A stretch of 64,000 nt of DNA from Hyaloperonospora brassicae. Lineage: Eukaryota > Oomycota > Peronosporomycetes > Peronosporales > Peronosporaceae. Location: contig CANTFL010000565.1 of NCBI GenBank assembly GCA_947650285.1, positions 124,001 through 188,000 on the forward strand, given 5' to 3'. The translations under genes and the position numbers were made by a program. This document shows, piece by piece, positions 44,346-57,042 of the stretch. The notes beneath the pieces were generated by a model. The model searched no databases and was not told the origin of the DNA. It worked only from the letters and a program-made list of their open reading frames with translations. How positions within the stretch are numbered: position 1 is the first letter of the stretch; each line of letters begins with the position of its first letter.

Positions 44346-45851
44346 ATGCGGTGAACGTTGTCATGAGAAGCAAAGTGGATTGTCATCCGGTTGTTTTCGT
44401 GAAAGGTAGTATTATAGATCGACCGATTCTTCGTGTCCACAATATTTAAACAAGAATTCTGCCACCAGCGCCTTCCAATCAAACTGTATCGATTCGTTCA
44501 GTTGAAGATACCAATATCGGGCTGGAGCGGTGAGCAAATCACCGAACACCGAACCTTTTTATTCATCAGGTATTCGTTCTCGAAGAATAGCCGATCTGAC
44601 TTTGCCGATTCATCTCTGAGCCCAATCTTCGTCCCGACCTCTTCCTGAAAACCATTCCAGATGTTAGATCACGGTGGCCCCGACCCTCTGAGTGGAAATT
44701 TTGATATTTGATGTGGTTTCTGTAGTGGCTACATATGGCCGCCTTTGTTCTACAAGCCATGATCGATCATTTTTATTTTCGCTGAGACGAAGGGGCTTCA
44801 ATTCCACCAAATCCGATTTGACGTCCGAGATAATCGATGCATGGCTAGACTTTACCATATGATTCTGCTTGGACGATACAAAATCTAGGGCGATCTTGTC
44901 TTCAGTCAACTCAATTTTGTCCACTGGGCGAATCAGAATATCGACATAAGCGTCCACTGCGATCTCGAATGATCCATTCTGCATTGTCGCAAGTCCTTCG
45001 CATCAAAATTACCAATGCAAAAACCGGTTTCCATGAGCAGCTAGAAAATTAATGCGAATGTGTCGATGTGACTAATGGCTCTTTTGAATATTACCACCGG
45101 CCTATTCAGCGATCTTACTAGATTTGGCTGAAGAATTTTTAAAGACCGGATCTGTTTTAAACAGTTCCCTAAGAAAGTTGCAATGACATTCTAACTCCGC
45201 GCGATCTTAAATTTGAGTCCCCCACTCGATCTTCGACACCGTGATCTCGGCCATCTCACGATCATATTACTCATTGACTGCGATCTTCGAACCGATTGAT
45301 TATCCGATCCGGTGATCTTGACCATTTTATTTCGGCACCGTCTTCTTTTTCGTGTCAATTTAGCGGGGGTTTTGGCCGTCTTCCTCTCGTAAATGTCTCA
45401 ATACCTGCTGATAAGGTTATTCGATCCCGGCACATTCTTCTTCTTTCGTGCCGATCCGGCAAGTTTTTTTGGCCCTCTTCTTCGTATTAATGTCAGAGGG
45501 CCTGTCGACGAGAAGATAGACTTTAACTTTCGACGAATTAATTTTCACCATTGGATTTTCATCCAGCTGATCGCTCTGCAAAGTGCGATCTGCGGTGGCC
45601 CCCGAAAGGACCCTAGGAGGGATTTGAAGTTTATCTTCCAGATCGGTCTCTCGATCTTCCTCTTTCATTTTCATTTCATCAGAGCCCCTCCCAAAACCCT
45701 GATGATCTGAGAATTTTGTGCCTCTGCGTGTCTGCGTCGATCCCTCTGTCGCTGACACTAAAATCCCAGGTTCTTGCTTGATCTTGACATCGTCGCCAGT
45801 GGACTCACGGTGAAATCCAGAGGCCTTAGAAGATCCAAGCACGCGCACCAT
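44346..45851 (-). pseudogene. gag: gag of element B
   Basis: The N-terminal part starts MVRVLGSSKASGFHRES (45850-45800) and is open through 45417 (Glu/Lys/Asp-rich). A second open part is 44984-44664. The capsid-like segment YWYLQLNESIQFDWKALVAE lies at about 44510-44450. It then passes straight into the linker at about 44345, so zinc knuckles and protease are deleted in this copy. Confidence 0.65.
45829..45850 (-). other. Primer-binding-like site overlapping the gag start, element B
   Basis: Minus strand ATGGTGCGCGTGCTTGGATC follows the LTR by two bases. The first ATG opens gag (MVRVLGSS), and TGGTGCGCGTGC within it aligns with the primer sites of A and C. Confidence 0.55.
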
Positions 45852-47727
45852 TCTGGCGACGTCGATCTCACCAAATTGCTTGTGTGAGTGCCGATCTTCC
45901 ACTTGCGCAGACTTGCCGACTCACGGAGGGGGTACTCCGATCCGTACCTTGTTGTATAGCCTTGTGCTCACCTTGTGTACCCGTCGGTTGGGCTGGAATG
46001 AGCTCTTCGTACAGCCTTGGGAGATGTCGATCTCGCTGAGAGGTTGAGTTGCGAGTTTATTCCGGTGCGGAAATCTTCACACCACGAACGGGGGTTCTGC
46101 GATCTTGATCTTAAGTCACGGCGATCTCTTTCTGGAAGCGTCGCAATCTCGATCTTGAATCACACCGATCACGATTGATTCTCGGGGTCAGGGTCTTCGC
46201 TGTGCGGAAATCTTCACTCAGCAAATGATAGTCTTGCGTCGATCTTGCCTTGGGATCGGTCCGATTTGGTCTCGAAATAGGCCGATCTTGCTGGAAGTGC
46301 GCAATTTGGGCGGATCGGTCCTTGGTTTCGCCAAAATGAATCACGCCGGACTGTCCACTAGATCGTCTCGGTTTTGCTCGGTATTGTCTTGAGCTTCTTG
46401 TCCAGATCTTCTGACCGCTTGAGCCGCCTTAATATGTTGTAATTAAGATCCTTTTCCTTTGTTGTTGTTTGCTGCTATCCTAGCAGTTGAGTTGAGTGTG
46501 AGTACTTGATCGATCCGGGCCAGATATCCCGAGATCGCTCTTCCCGATCTTGGCAACAATGCAAGATCGATCTTCTGTGTCCATGTAACCCGCGTGCCTT
46601 GACCCGCCGGAGAAGCCAAATCAATCTTGCCCGGAGAAGAGGGGAGGAGAACGTGCGTCGTGGGCAGAAGAAGAAGATTTCAAGCTGTTTTTTAACCAAC
46701 CAAATTAATCTCCAACCTATCCTTAAGCCTATTCCAAACTACAGGTCACTCTCCAAGTCTATATCACCTTTAAGCTTGACCGCTCCCTTGAACACGTGTC
46801 GAAATTTCGTGGTCTGTGCCCCAAAGATAGCGCCAATACTCCCGATATCGTACCTAGACACCAAACGAGACCAAATTCCAAATACGGTACCAAATATCCA
46901 ATTTTAGTGCCGAAAAGTCCAAAATAGTCCAAAATGCCGAATGTGTCGAAATGCATTTTGCGACGTCAATTCGACCGGCTTCGGCTGGCTCTTTCGGTCC
47001 GAACTTTTGCGACATACCTCTTTGGCAAGCATGTTTATCCCGATTCAACAGCAGCATCACCGATATATCCATAGTCAGCAGGGAACATGACCGATCTGGG
47101 GTCCAATTCGAGATCGTTGAGATCGACACGGTACAATCTGCAGTAGATGTTCTTCTGTTCATTGTACGTGCTCCAATATCACCCTTCAGGGTTTATCTGG
47201 ACCATGAGACTCTTCACATAGCTCCCTGGACCTCCACGATTATCCACGTTTCCAGATCGGGCTATAATTTAACCTAAATCAGTACTTCCATTGTGAGATC
47301 GGTAAAGAGTATTACCGATCTGCAGGATGTTACACCTTCGTCCCTGAGTCATATCGCATCATATCACCTGGTCCAAGATACATCTTTCCAGAATGACTTG
47401 GCCACAATATCCACGACCGTTGCTATACGTATTCTTCTCCTTGACCAACATTCTGGTAAATTGTATGACTTCGTCCCACTTTCTTGTCCCAGATCGCTCC
47501 ATGGAAATCGTTCTATTTGTCGTCTTTTCCGAGATCGCTCAGTCCCCGGTCGTTCCATATCCATCAGTTTGGCGACAGTTGGGTCGGATCGCCGATCCCC
47601 GTTGAGATCGCTTTCCATATCCTTATTGGATCGCTAGGTCCCTTAACATCATTTCCACCAGTGAGTGACGACCCAACTTGGTGGTCACCGATCCTCGTCC
47701 CATCCTTTGATCTGTGACTTTACCACA
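45852..47727 (-). mobile_element. LTR B2 (5' LTR of element B), 1876 bp
   Basis: In element orientation it starts TGTGGTAAAGTCACAG at 47727 and ends GACGTCGCCAGA. The outer end abuts RNase H-region sequence of element C with the GGCA duplication. 47080-47715 is nearly identical to 32171-32806 in LTR B3; the other parts differ more, including indels of tens of bases. Confidence 0.9.
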
Positions 47728-48610
47728 TGCCCATTTCTTTAATCTCAAAGAACTTGGTCTTCCTTAATTTGTACATTATTGATGCATAGATCGCAAAGTC
47801 TTCGATTAATATTCTGTAGTATATCAGACTTGCCAAAAATGACTGCATAGAACGCAATGAAGTGGGGAAACGAAGGTTTATCAGCGACCCCAAATCTTTA
47901 GGGTGAGCTAGAAATCCGGCTTCTGATTCTTGGTGACCCAGGTTATCAATCTATGCCGTCCTTAGAAGCTTTTGGACAAGATGATTGATAAATTTTATCG
48001 ACCACACACGGCTATCAATCGTTCCATCTTGTCGTATAGAGAGGCCCATTTTGCAGATGAGACCCGTTGCGGTAAAAATTATATTCTTGTCTATATCGTA
48101 GTTTGTAAACAAAGTGTTATCAATCAACCGCTGGTAAATTTGTGGGACGTTCTTTAACCCAAACGGCGTCCTTAACCACTCAAATACACCGGAAGGAGTA
48201 ATGAATGCAGAAATCATCCTGGCCCGTTCGGTCATTTCTACCACCCAAAATCCACTAGCCATATCAAGGAGCAACCCCACGATGCCTTGTCCATATCTTG
48301 CAGCAGCTCGCTGATATGGGGTATGGAGTAAACCATCAGCCGTGTTGGCTGATTTACCCGCCTATAAACAATACATCACCCTGATGTCTTCGGCGTTTTG
48401 CTTGATGATCACGACTATTGGCGACGCCCATGGCGACATCGAAGGTCGAACGATTTTTGCCGACAACAATGCCTTGGGTAGGTCTGCCAACTTCTCCTGA
48501 AACTTGGGTGCAACCGGCCGTACACGCTGTGCAATCGGATTTGCGTCACCGACATCGATATCGCATTCAGCAACGCGTGAGGCCGGGGTAAAGAATTGCC
48601 TTTTCAAATC
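47728..48610 (-). pseudogene. pol: Reverse transcriptase of element C
   Basis: Mirror of 8034-8960. MASGFWVVEMTERARM, PSGVFEWLRTPFGLKNVPQI and YQRLIDNTLF are seen (48260-48105), then DIDKN in place of YIDDI. The RT/RNase H connection FAIYASIMYKLRKTKFFEIK ends at the insertion point 47728. This copy keeps consensus-like residues (FEWLR, MASG) where C-prime has changed ones, but only outside the near-identical tract. Confidence 0.8.
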
Positions 48611-49560
48611 AACAGATGCTTGTTTTCCATATTAAGTGTCGCAAACCTTCTTGAGCTTCGGTTAATGGAACACCAGGATTTCCAAATTAGACATCATCAG
48701 TGTTTATTTCTGTCGACGATTTTGCCACCTCTGAAAGTACCGCCAGGAGCTTTTCGAGATTTTCCGCGAATAACTCACCTCCTTTATGACAATACACTGG
48801 TAGAGAACAAGGCTCTTCTTCCTTCGCGTCCCCGTCGCTCGGAACTACGCCGGCTCCTTGCGCTCGTTGATAGGATCGATCTGCCAGGTCCCATCAACTT
48901 AATCCATGATCTATAGCCTTGTCTTCTTCTCTTAATTTTCACGGGCCTTGCTAACAGATTTTACCACACATGACGTTTTCACAGACTCCTATCTCTACCA
49001 TATTCGTCTTCTTGTTTAGCGTAATCTTAATAAATCTCAACCGTAACGTTACAGTTGAACCGTATCGCGCCTCGATCTCTCCACAGTCCGGTTGAGATCG
49101 CGCTTCGATCTCAGCGGGGTCCTTGACGTCTTTTGTTTTCTCAGGTCAAGTTAAAATCCGCATCGGCCTTGTGTAATCCGGATGATCTACCAGTGGTCCC
49201 GCGTGTGTTTCGATTTCTTCCGCTTCCCGCTCTACCGTATCTTTGTAGGCTATCGTCTGCCTTTTTGTTATACCGTCTCGATCCAACCGACACATATCCT
49301 GGAGACCGAGGTTTCATGTTCTCCGTCATCCACAAGGCCAGCGGGACACCATATTTTGGCACCAGATCGTGTGTATTCTCGCTTGTAAGCTGCAAGAACA
49401 TAATCTTGCCCGGTCCGGCCGTCACCATAGGCACCTAGGCTACATCTCGCTTCACTCAAAGTTTGGACCCCGGAGGATTAATTCCGATCCTATTTTTTGT
49501 CGACTTGCCTGCCGAGATACTTAAATATTCATCGGGAAGATTTATCGCCGATGTATCCAA
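48611..49560 (-). pseudogene. Protease-RT linker of element C
   Basis: Mirror of 7081-8030, including the PRSPGYVSVGSRRYNKK block (about 49310-49260). Same stops as C-prime. Confidence 0.6.
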
Positions 49561-49910
49561 TCTTTACGGTGTTCTTCGTCCTGCTAAACTGATCTGGACT
49601 TCGTCCGGCAGACATAGTGTTCCACCAGCTAGATCTAAACGGATACCTTCCGGAACCATGGAATCCATCCTCAGTATGGCTTCCTTTCCTGCTTCATCTT
49701 CGACCCATACGTCGAAGTAGTATACTAACGATCCGTCCAACGTAACCTTGATCTTAGTTCGTCCCACCGTCAGGTAGACATTCTCCCCGATCCCAATACA
49801 CACTTGCGTCCGACTTTCGTCACTCACACAACCCACCTTAAAAAAAGGCAGTGTATAAGATTGATGCTTCCGCGCCGGAGTCAAACAACATAGTGGCTTT
49901 CTCGTAGTTG
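49561..49910 (-). pseudogene. Aspartic protease domain of element C
   Basis: Mirror of 6731-7080 with FDSGAEAS at about 49885 and EAILRMDSMVPEGIRLDLA at about 49684-49626. The frameshift between the halves is shared with C-prime. Confidence 0.75.
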
Positions 49911-50225
49911 ATCTTGCCTACAGCCTTCGCTTGTTTCAACCAGCTTCCTGGAATACAATACTTTCAAAAGGCGAGATCGAGTTACATTTTCATAAGAGAT
50001 CCATTATATTCGTTTACTGTTCTCACACTCAAGATCGAAGAGACAAAACCAGAATCACCATGTATTATAGCGATCGGATCGATCGGATCGTTAAACTCTT
50101 GATCTCTCTTTTTCCTTTCAAGAAGTGCACAAATGTAAAGCCTAGATCACTCATCTCGTATCAGATTCAAACCTGGCGAGAGTCATCGTTTAACATCTAA
50201 TAATTTGGGGCTGTGACATTATGTC

Positions 50226-52550
50226 ATGCTTGCTCGGTTCATAACACTTACGGATAAGGTTGTAGAATTCCTCTATGGGGCATTTTCCACGGTCCTATAT
50301 ATATCCACACGCTGCAACACATGCAGGCACTTGTCCGGCGGATGCACTTTGCGGCGACACTTCTGGCACGTTGATCGCTTCCATCACCAACGATCGTCAT
50401 ACCTTTTCGAACCGCAGTGGGTACACGCTTTAAACAGCGTGATGCGATCCGCACTGCCTTCCAGGCGCTTCTCACCAGGATTCGCCTCTTGGTCTTCCAA
50501 ATCTTTAAACCGATCTGAGGTCGCGGCCACAAACCCATACCGATGTTCTTCTTCCCCGTTCGATCTGCTGAGATCTGAATCTGATACACTATTCTCGATG
50601 TTTTTATCAGGAGCTCTTACTGCGCGAACCGGCTTCGCCGGTGTTTGAGGGAATATTGGTGTAGATCACGATCGGAATTCGTTTGGTCCTGTAGATGCTT
50701 GAGCTCGTCTGTTTTCCATACGCTGTAAAGCGCGTAACGTCTCTTCCATGTCATCTGCGTCTTTCAACCTGAGCAAAGTCAATTGATTAGCCAGATATCG
50801 CTCATCAAGATCCCGATTAATTGCCTTACATGTTCACGGCTTATGTCCCGCGATCCGTCTCGATTTCGTATCTTTGCACTAATAGCTGCTACATTCGAAC
50901 GGTACATATACTCCAATGACTATTTCTCGGATGGCTTAAGTAGGTAGTAGTACTGCCTTCCAACCGACATGCCATAGCCTTTATATTGCACGAGAAATCT
51001 TTCCAAAGCGTCCTTCCATGAGCGGCGAGTAGATCGGCTCAGCTGGTTATACCAGTTTCGTGCAGACCCGTGAGCAGATCTCCAAAAACTAGGCACTTTT
51101 CTTCGTCTGGAGCTTGGTCCCGTAAGATGCGGACTTGACCTTGATGATCCAGCTCCTGGCCCAATCTTCAACCCTGATTTTCCATTAAATTCCTTCAGAT
51201 CCGCGATCGCAAACATCAGAATACGCGGAGCGCTAAGTCCACCACCTGGCGCCGTTCCCGTAGCCGCTACCAGTGGCCGTCCAAAATCGTCATGCTCGGA
51301 GTTGTCAAAGTCTCCTCTCGGGTAACGTGTATTCGATCTGTCTTGCCGATATCCGACCGATTCCATCTCGACATCCGGGATGTTTGCCCTCCTGCGACCT
51401 CGCACGTCTCACTGGATGATATCATAGACTGCTTGTCGAGATTGTTCACGCTGCTCTTGTCGAAAGCGTCTCATAGCAGCTTCGAAATACGTCTGTTGTG
51501 GTCCTAGGATGTTCGAGCTTACGGCTTCTCTCGCGCATGCAGCTGCCGAATACGATTAGTGGATCCCCACCATGAGGATTCGCATATGAGATGCCCACCT
51601 TGTTGTCAGCGCATCCCGCTATTTATCGATCGGTTCTCAGATTTGGTCTTTAATTCAGCTAATGCGTACTGCGAGGATTCATTGTGCTGCGCCTTAAGGG
51701 CATCCGCAGTTGCTAGAAGCGCTTGATGATCGTGCTTGTATTTGCCCTTCAAATATCTGCCTGGGGCAATCGCGATCGCCGAAAAAAACTCATCTTTGTT
51801 CTTCTATTTATTCGTTAATAAGATCAGTCCTTCATTCGGCGAATGACACGCCTTAATCACTAGATTTTGTATAAAAGCCAGAAATTTCTTCGCGTCGAAC
51901 ATCCTCGCGACGAATCCTGCATGCCGTAGCAGCAGAAGGAGTATATTGACCCCTTCCATCGTTTTAGATGCTTTTGCTGAGCTAAGATCAGGTCTCCTTC
52001 TCCTTGTTTAGATAAGGCTTCCATATTTGTAGCACTGAGTCGCTTTACAGCAAAGTATGAGTAGTATCAGCTAATTTTTCGCCGTGACAAGGTCGAATTT
52101 TCAACCTTCGTCGTAAACTTCTTCTTCCACAAGATTAACCGACCAATACTCGACTATCATTAGGCGATCGCGTTGGTCGATTAATTAAGCTCTGACCATG
52201 ATTTCTTTGTCTTGGCCACCTTGAAATCTTTCTTCTTCTATATCACATAAATGATCTTGGATGTATCTTGCTCGGTTTTGACCGTGCAATTCGTGATTTC
52301 CAGCACGACTCAATTTGGTCGTCATAGGGAGATTAGATGATAAGGAGATCTTTTTACATATCGATTATTTGATCGTCTCGTTTATTTTCTTGTTATCTGA
52401 GCCCAACTTCAAACTCTGACAATACGGTGAATAACTCGATTCACGCTTCTCTTGCGACCCATCTGCACCTGAAGTTTCATTCTCAGGTCCAGTCTTATTT
52501 TTGACACATTATTCAAGGGACTTACGGCTAAATTTCGATATACCAGAAGA
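50226..52550 (-). pseudogene. gag: gag of element C
   Basis: Mirror of C-prime gag: capsid-like segment ARNWYNQLSRSTRRSWKDAL (about 51065-51005) and zinc knuckles at about 50426-50326. Upstream of 51510 it is diverged from C-prime but still homologous to 5006-5130. 52550-51600 is a degenerate N-terminal part with no domain that I can name. Plus-strand ORFs 50226-50648 and 49931-50200 are shadows. Confidence 0.75.
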
Positions 52551-52567
52551 TCCGGTCACGCGCACAA
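52545..52567 (-). other. Primer-binding-like site of element C
   Basis: Minus strand TTGTGCGCGTGACCGGATC next to the LTR corresponds to TGGTGCGCGAGCGCGGATC of element A with a first-base change. Confidence 0.5.
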
Positions 52568-52568
52568 T

Positions 52569-53120
52569 TTTGGTGAGTGGTAATCGCTTTTTTTGTTCTA
52601 AGTCGTCACTGGAACCCTTTACCGTTACTTGTCTGCTGCGTCCGATAGCATTTGTAGTTAATGTTTGAAAGTCCTTGATCCCTAGTCAAACAATCCAGGG
52701 ATATCACTTGAGTTGAGCATGCGGCTTACTTTGACTTCGTGTGGCTAATAATCCGACCCAGAAGAGATGTTGACTTCTTCAATTGGCGGAAAATTGAACT
52801 CTGTCTTATGATTGTCAATAGATGTAAAAAAAACTTACACACCGCTAAGCCAATCAGTCATACGACTTTCGGAGCCACTCAACTTCCTTCCAAGAGATTT
52901 CACCTTGCACCCATGTGCTCTACACCAAGTGAAAATTAGCGTGACCCACTCCCGACTTGTGTACAACAGATAGATATCAATAGATCACGATAACGATATC
53001 AAGATCACGAGATCACGATCAAGAGATCAAGATCAAGAGATCAAGAGATCGGATCGAGATCGAAGAATTGGATTGATATCAAGGGATCAATAGAGTTTTA
53101 AAAATGTGATCGGGATCGAG
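52569..53120 (-). mobile_element. 5' LTR of element C (A-family, partial)
   Basis: GTCAAACAATCCAGGGATAT, AGATGTTGACTTCTTCAATT and GTGACCCACTCCCGACTTGT match LTR A in order. At 52975-53065 a simple array of GATCAAGAGATCA type stands where LTR A has its 100-bp repeats. The distal end is not clear; 53120 is an estimate. Confidence 0.65.
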
Positions 53121-53339
53121 ATTTCTGGTATGAAATGTCTTAAGCATAAAATCATCATAGCATCACCACATATTCAACCCTTGTATACACGATACCCGAT
53201 CTGGTCGGCGAAAGAACTCGACTGTGATCCATTTGTCCCAGCTAGCATTCTTTCAATTAATATTCTCTCGGACTGTACTGACGCCTACCATCTTTCGGCT
53301 ATCACGCCTCACGCAACGGTTAATTCTCGTTATCACTTA

Positions 53340-56300
53340 ACTACAATCTGGTCAAATGACCGCAAGAAGCGATAAGTGGCCTGCCTTCAAGGGTTGACCA
53401 ATGTCGTCTTTTTTTAGTGCGCGTATCTCCAACAGAGCATCCATTATCCGGAAAGCATTAAGGCTGATGATGCTATTTACGTGACTTATTACTCTATTGA
53501 CACATGTATGTAATGCATCACCTACAATATTATTAGGAGACGACATACACGTTTTGCATTTCGATGTTACTTTTTTCGTTCTCTATGTCTTGAAAACGAG
53601 ACCTTTTACCTCATAGATGTCAAGACAGGGCTTAAATAGGTATATTGAAACTATAACTTATTATATACGAGAGCTAATGGCTTGACCAACATCTAGTGAG
53701 GTGATACTTATCTTGAACGCTTCACTCGGTAGATCCACACACGCCACTTCAAGCACATCATGAGATCTCTGCTTAAGATGCACCGCACCTAGAACATTCA
53801 TACTTACAGCAATTAATGATCTTATAACCATAAGCATCACATAACGAAACATGTGAAGTGTCACTGTCCGTTGATGAGTCTGATTCGAGACTTGCGTAAT
53901 GGAGATGCTTGGTGTCAAGTTACTTAGATAAACCAATGACCAGCTCACAATTTAATATGAACATTAAATTACGCCAAAAACGTTTTAGGTTCTGAGCAGA
54001 GACGGGTTCATAAGTCTTCAAAATTATGCAAGGAACAGTGCGCGTTGCGTTTGAGGTTTAGACCTTAAAATAATCTCTGTCTCATCGTGGTCCATCCATA
54101 CCATTTTTAAAATGTGATTGTGCTACGTGTCTTAGTCAAAGACTAATCAGCGTTCCACGCTGATAAAATGCCAAAAATTTACGCCTGGATAGGTAACGAT
54201 CTTTGGTGATGGTATACACGTTCATGTCGCCAGACGAGAGATGATGGCCTCACTATTTTGCGACTTCAGCACCTCAGCGAACGGATGACTCCTTTTCAGA
54301 AAAGGACGACAAGCTAAAATTCTTGACGTCCCGAAATTGATGAGAATCATTAAGTTTTGGAAACCTATCGACTGTTGGTCTAAGTATAAGCAATCCATCA
54401 AGTTGCATACACGATCCGTGTTACGAAGGACATACCTCTGAAAGGCTAAGCCCCTTTAACCTCCCTGTGGCACTACAGAAACCAAATAATTCTCAGTAAG
54501 GGCACCCTTAACTACTGAAAGTTGATGTTTACCTTTGCTATATTAGAGTAATGGATATTGGCTGAAAATTGACTTATGTGCGCCTGGTAATAGTTGCGCA
54601 TAGATCATTCGATATTTCAATTCGTGGTGCTTCCGCACATGTAGCAACGAGGGATAACGCGTTGCAGTTTAGAAATTCAAATTTTTGCTTTATCGCCACT
54701 GTCACCCGCACATTTACTGGGATCCAAATTTTGGGTCTAAAATCACGCTTAAGTGCTCATGGTGATTGCTTTGGCAGAGCTCGCGCTGTACCCATTTGAA
54801 CTAATACAAGCAATACTAAAATTGTAATCCACAGTATCATGTGGTAACGTAGCCATATGGATTTGAAGTGTAATGGTCTCAACTTACAAATACAACAATG
54901 GCCGAGCTTAGTCGGCGCACGAGCTTAATGGTAGGATAAATCACTACATGGTTCTCCCCCTTCTGGGTTGAGTTGTGGCTCTCTCCTAATTAAATTCTTA
55001 CAGCCAATTCACCCCGAAGTTTGCCTGAGCTCAGCAGACTTGGAATATTTCTCTTATTGTGACTTTGCACCAAAGGATGGAAGACGAGGCTTACGCGTTT
55101 TGACAGGTCACCGGTCACTATGAATGCTCGACACGAAGATTTCGGGGCCCTTGGCTGAGACCCACCGGATTGTCGTTCAAAACGACTTGTAGCGATGAAA
55201 TCTTTTAGGTCACAGGCTTGTCAGTTGACAAGACTCACAAAGGTCCCTTCACTAGGTTTACCGGCTCGTCGACGACGAGACTGCTTCTTTCGCTAGTACC
55301 AAAGCGCTGCACAACCCGGGCCTTCCTAAAATCTTAACGCTACCTTTTAAATCCTTTACACAATCTTCCTCTCGATATTCAACGGCACGCATCATCTAGC
55401 CCACCCAGGTACTTATCTTAAGTATACGTGTGTCTTGGACTTGTCATTTTTTAATTTGTATTGATTATGTATTTTTCTCTTCCTGACCGCAAAGAGACTC
55501 TTAAGTGGTTCTCCTTCGTCCCCCTCATCATTGTATACTTATAATTGGTGTGATGGACCATTCATCAACTCGTTCTCACGTCGACTTTTTACTTGTAGAG
55601 TCTTCTATCGTCAATTAAACATTTGTCGAGTTTTTAACTGTCGTCGGGCCTTTTTCATCGCGTCTTGACTCGTCGACTTTTGATTCGTCGAGTATTCTCT
55701 CGTCTAGCCATGAACGGGCGACGTCGACGCGCTCCAGTTTCTCCCGTCCGGTTCTCTCCTCCTATCATCAAGTCAAGAGTAGGAAGTACCTCGTTCAGAC
55801 ATTCTCTACACCACAATGCGCTATGTCGACCGCCCTTTATAAGGTGGTGTGGTGGACAGGGAAGACATCAATTCTATCACAGATAGGACGATGTCCATAT
55901 ATGAATACTGCCACATAGACGTATTCTAGGTGGGGGTAGCTCGGCATAGAATCAAAAAATGTCCTTAATGCTTGGACGTAATCCGACAACTTAGATTTGC
56001 CTGTTTTTAAATAGGATGGGTGATCACACGCGACATGCCTAGTTCAATGGAAAAATGAGCATATTAACTGAAGCTGGATCGCCTCCCACATGAAGAAGGC
56101 GTCATCAATAGAGTCTATGTACATAATACTCACTCCTTCGCTCCACCAGCGATCTTGTAGATCGCCACCGTGACGCTCTGATACTCAGTCCTTATCATCT
56201 CTGCCATACGTGCGATCTCTTACTTGCGGATCCAGATGATATTTTATATTTCCGCTTTTCCTGATTAGGATTGATGTCCGGCTTGAGCGATTGAAGCTTA

Positions 56301-56580
56301 AATCCATCGTTTGGCATCGAAATAAAGGCTATGAGCGTACCCAACGCTATTTGGTCCAAGGACTGCCCTATACGGGTCTGGTCATACTGAATAATAAACT
56401 AGACACGTGCATTTAGCGCATAGAGACCTTGTGCAGCTAGAAATTCTACATCCTTAGAATCTATGTCCGCAAGTAGCTTATGAATCGCGATATTTTGGGC
56501 TTCACTGGGGTGTGGAATGTTCCATCCTCATAGAGGGTCAGTCGCAACGACTTAAACGCAGCTTGAATCCATTTGCAATC
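53340..56580 (-). pseudogene. gag, protease and linker remnant of D-prime
   Basis: NAFRIMDALLEIRALKKDDI, then LKAGHLSLLAVI (53546-53352), aligns with the D linker, as does EVACVDLPSEAFKISITSLD (about 53760-53700). The knuckle region with CTTCCGCACATGTA is at about 54630-54645 and gag sequence at about 56300-56400. All frames are heavily broken. Confidence 0.6.
54900..55930. other. Unassigned insertion-like segment inside D-prime gag
   Basis: D-prime sequence on either side can be matched to D, but this kilobase cannot. It contains repeated TCGTCGACTTTT-like motifs (55570-55700). No clear termini or coding frame. Confidence 0.35.
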
Positions 56581-56583
56581 AAG

Positions 56584-57042
56584 TGTAGCGGAGCTGCTCA
56601 GCTCCTTCAGTCAGAGGAAGAATTTAACGCTGCACGTGCAACTTATTTAATGAAATCGACTTCAAAATTTTACAAGACCAAAGTGCTTACAGACCTTGTT
56701 CTAGGAGACTAAACGATTTAGAGAAGCACAGCTCAGAGTTCTCAACCCGTATCTCCCTTTACGAGGCGTTTGATAAACTCTTTACGATGGCAAGACGTCT
56801 TAGGAGGGAACATGTCGAAAATTTATAAAAAGGGAAACTGATCGTTGTTTTTTTTATACAATAAGAACTCAGATTTAACCTACCTTTTATAGAATTTTCT
56901 GATTATAATCAAACCCATTTTTAATATGTCGTATTTGGTGGCTGACACAAATTAAACTTAACAAATGATACGGTGTTCTAATATCATCTTTAAAGGGACT
57001 TCGTCCCTTGTGTAAACCACACATGTTGTGAGCTCCGTTAAA
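56584..57042 (-). mobile_element. 5' LTR of D-prime
   Basis: TGTAGCGGAGCTGCTCAGCTCC at the low end and CTCCGTTAAA at the high end frame sequence alignable with LTR D (CAGAGGAAGA, GGAGACTAAACGATT, CGTCCCTTGTGTAAACCACA). Only the first hairpin of the D chain is preserved. Confidence 0.75.

Larger units (their letters stand above)
29270..47727 (-). mobile_element. Element B: decayed LTR element with nested insertions
   Basis: 5' LTR B2 is at 45852-47727 and 3' LTR B3 at 29270-32817. A 4-bp GGCA duplication flanks the whole. Internal parts: gag and linker (42436-45851), integrase tail (33700-34260), 42-bp repeats and a shortened aORF. Protease, RT, RNase H and integrase core are not visible. Nested in it are element D (34741-42435) and an A-family LTR (30296-32162). 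The missing core implies this copy was defective before, or through, the D insertion. Confidence 0.75.
47728..53120 (-). mobile_element. Element C: Gypsy element with 5' LTR, interrupted by B
   Basis: 5' LTR is at about 52569-53120, then primer site, gag, protease, linker and RT to 47728, with continuation at 29269-29009. 48256-51379 matches 5262-8385 of C-prime in inverted orientation without any length difference (paired coordinates sum to 56641) and with only a few substitutions. Confidence 0.85.
53121..57042 (-). mobile_element. D-prime: older, truncated relative of element D
   Basis: Its 5' LTR (56584-57042) and gag/protease/linker sequence are homologous to D but much more diverged. 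RT and everything downstream are missing; the low end meets the LTR of element C. GATC is rare, as in D. Confidence 0.7.
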
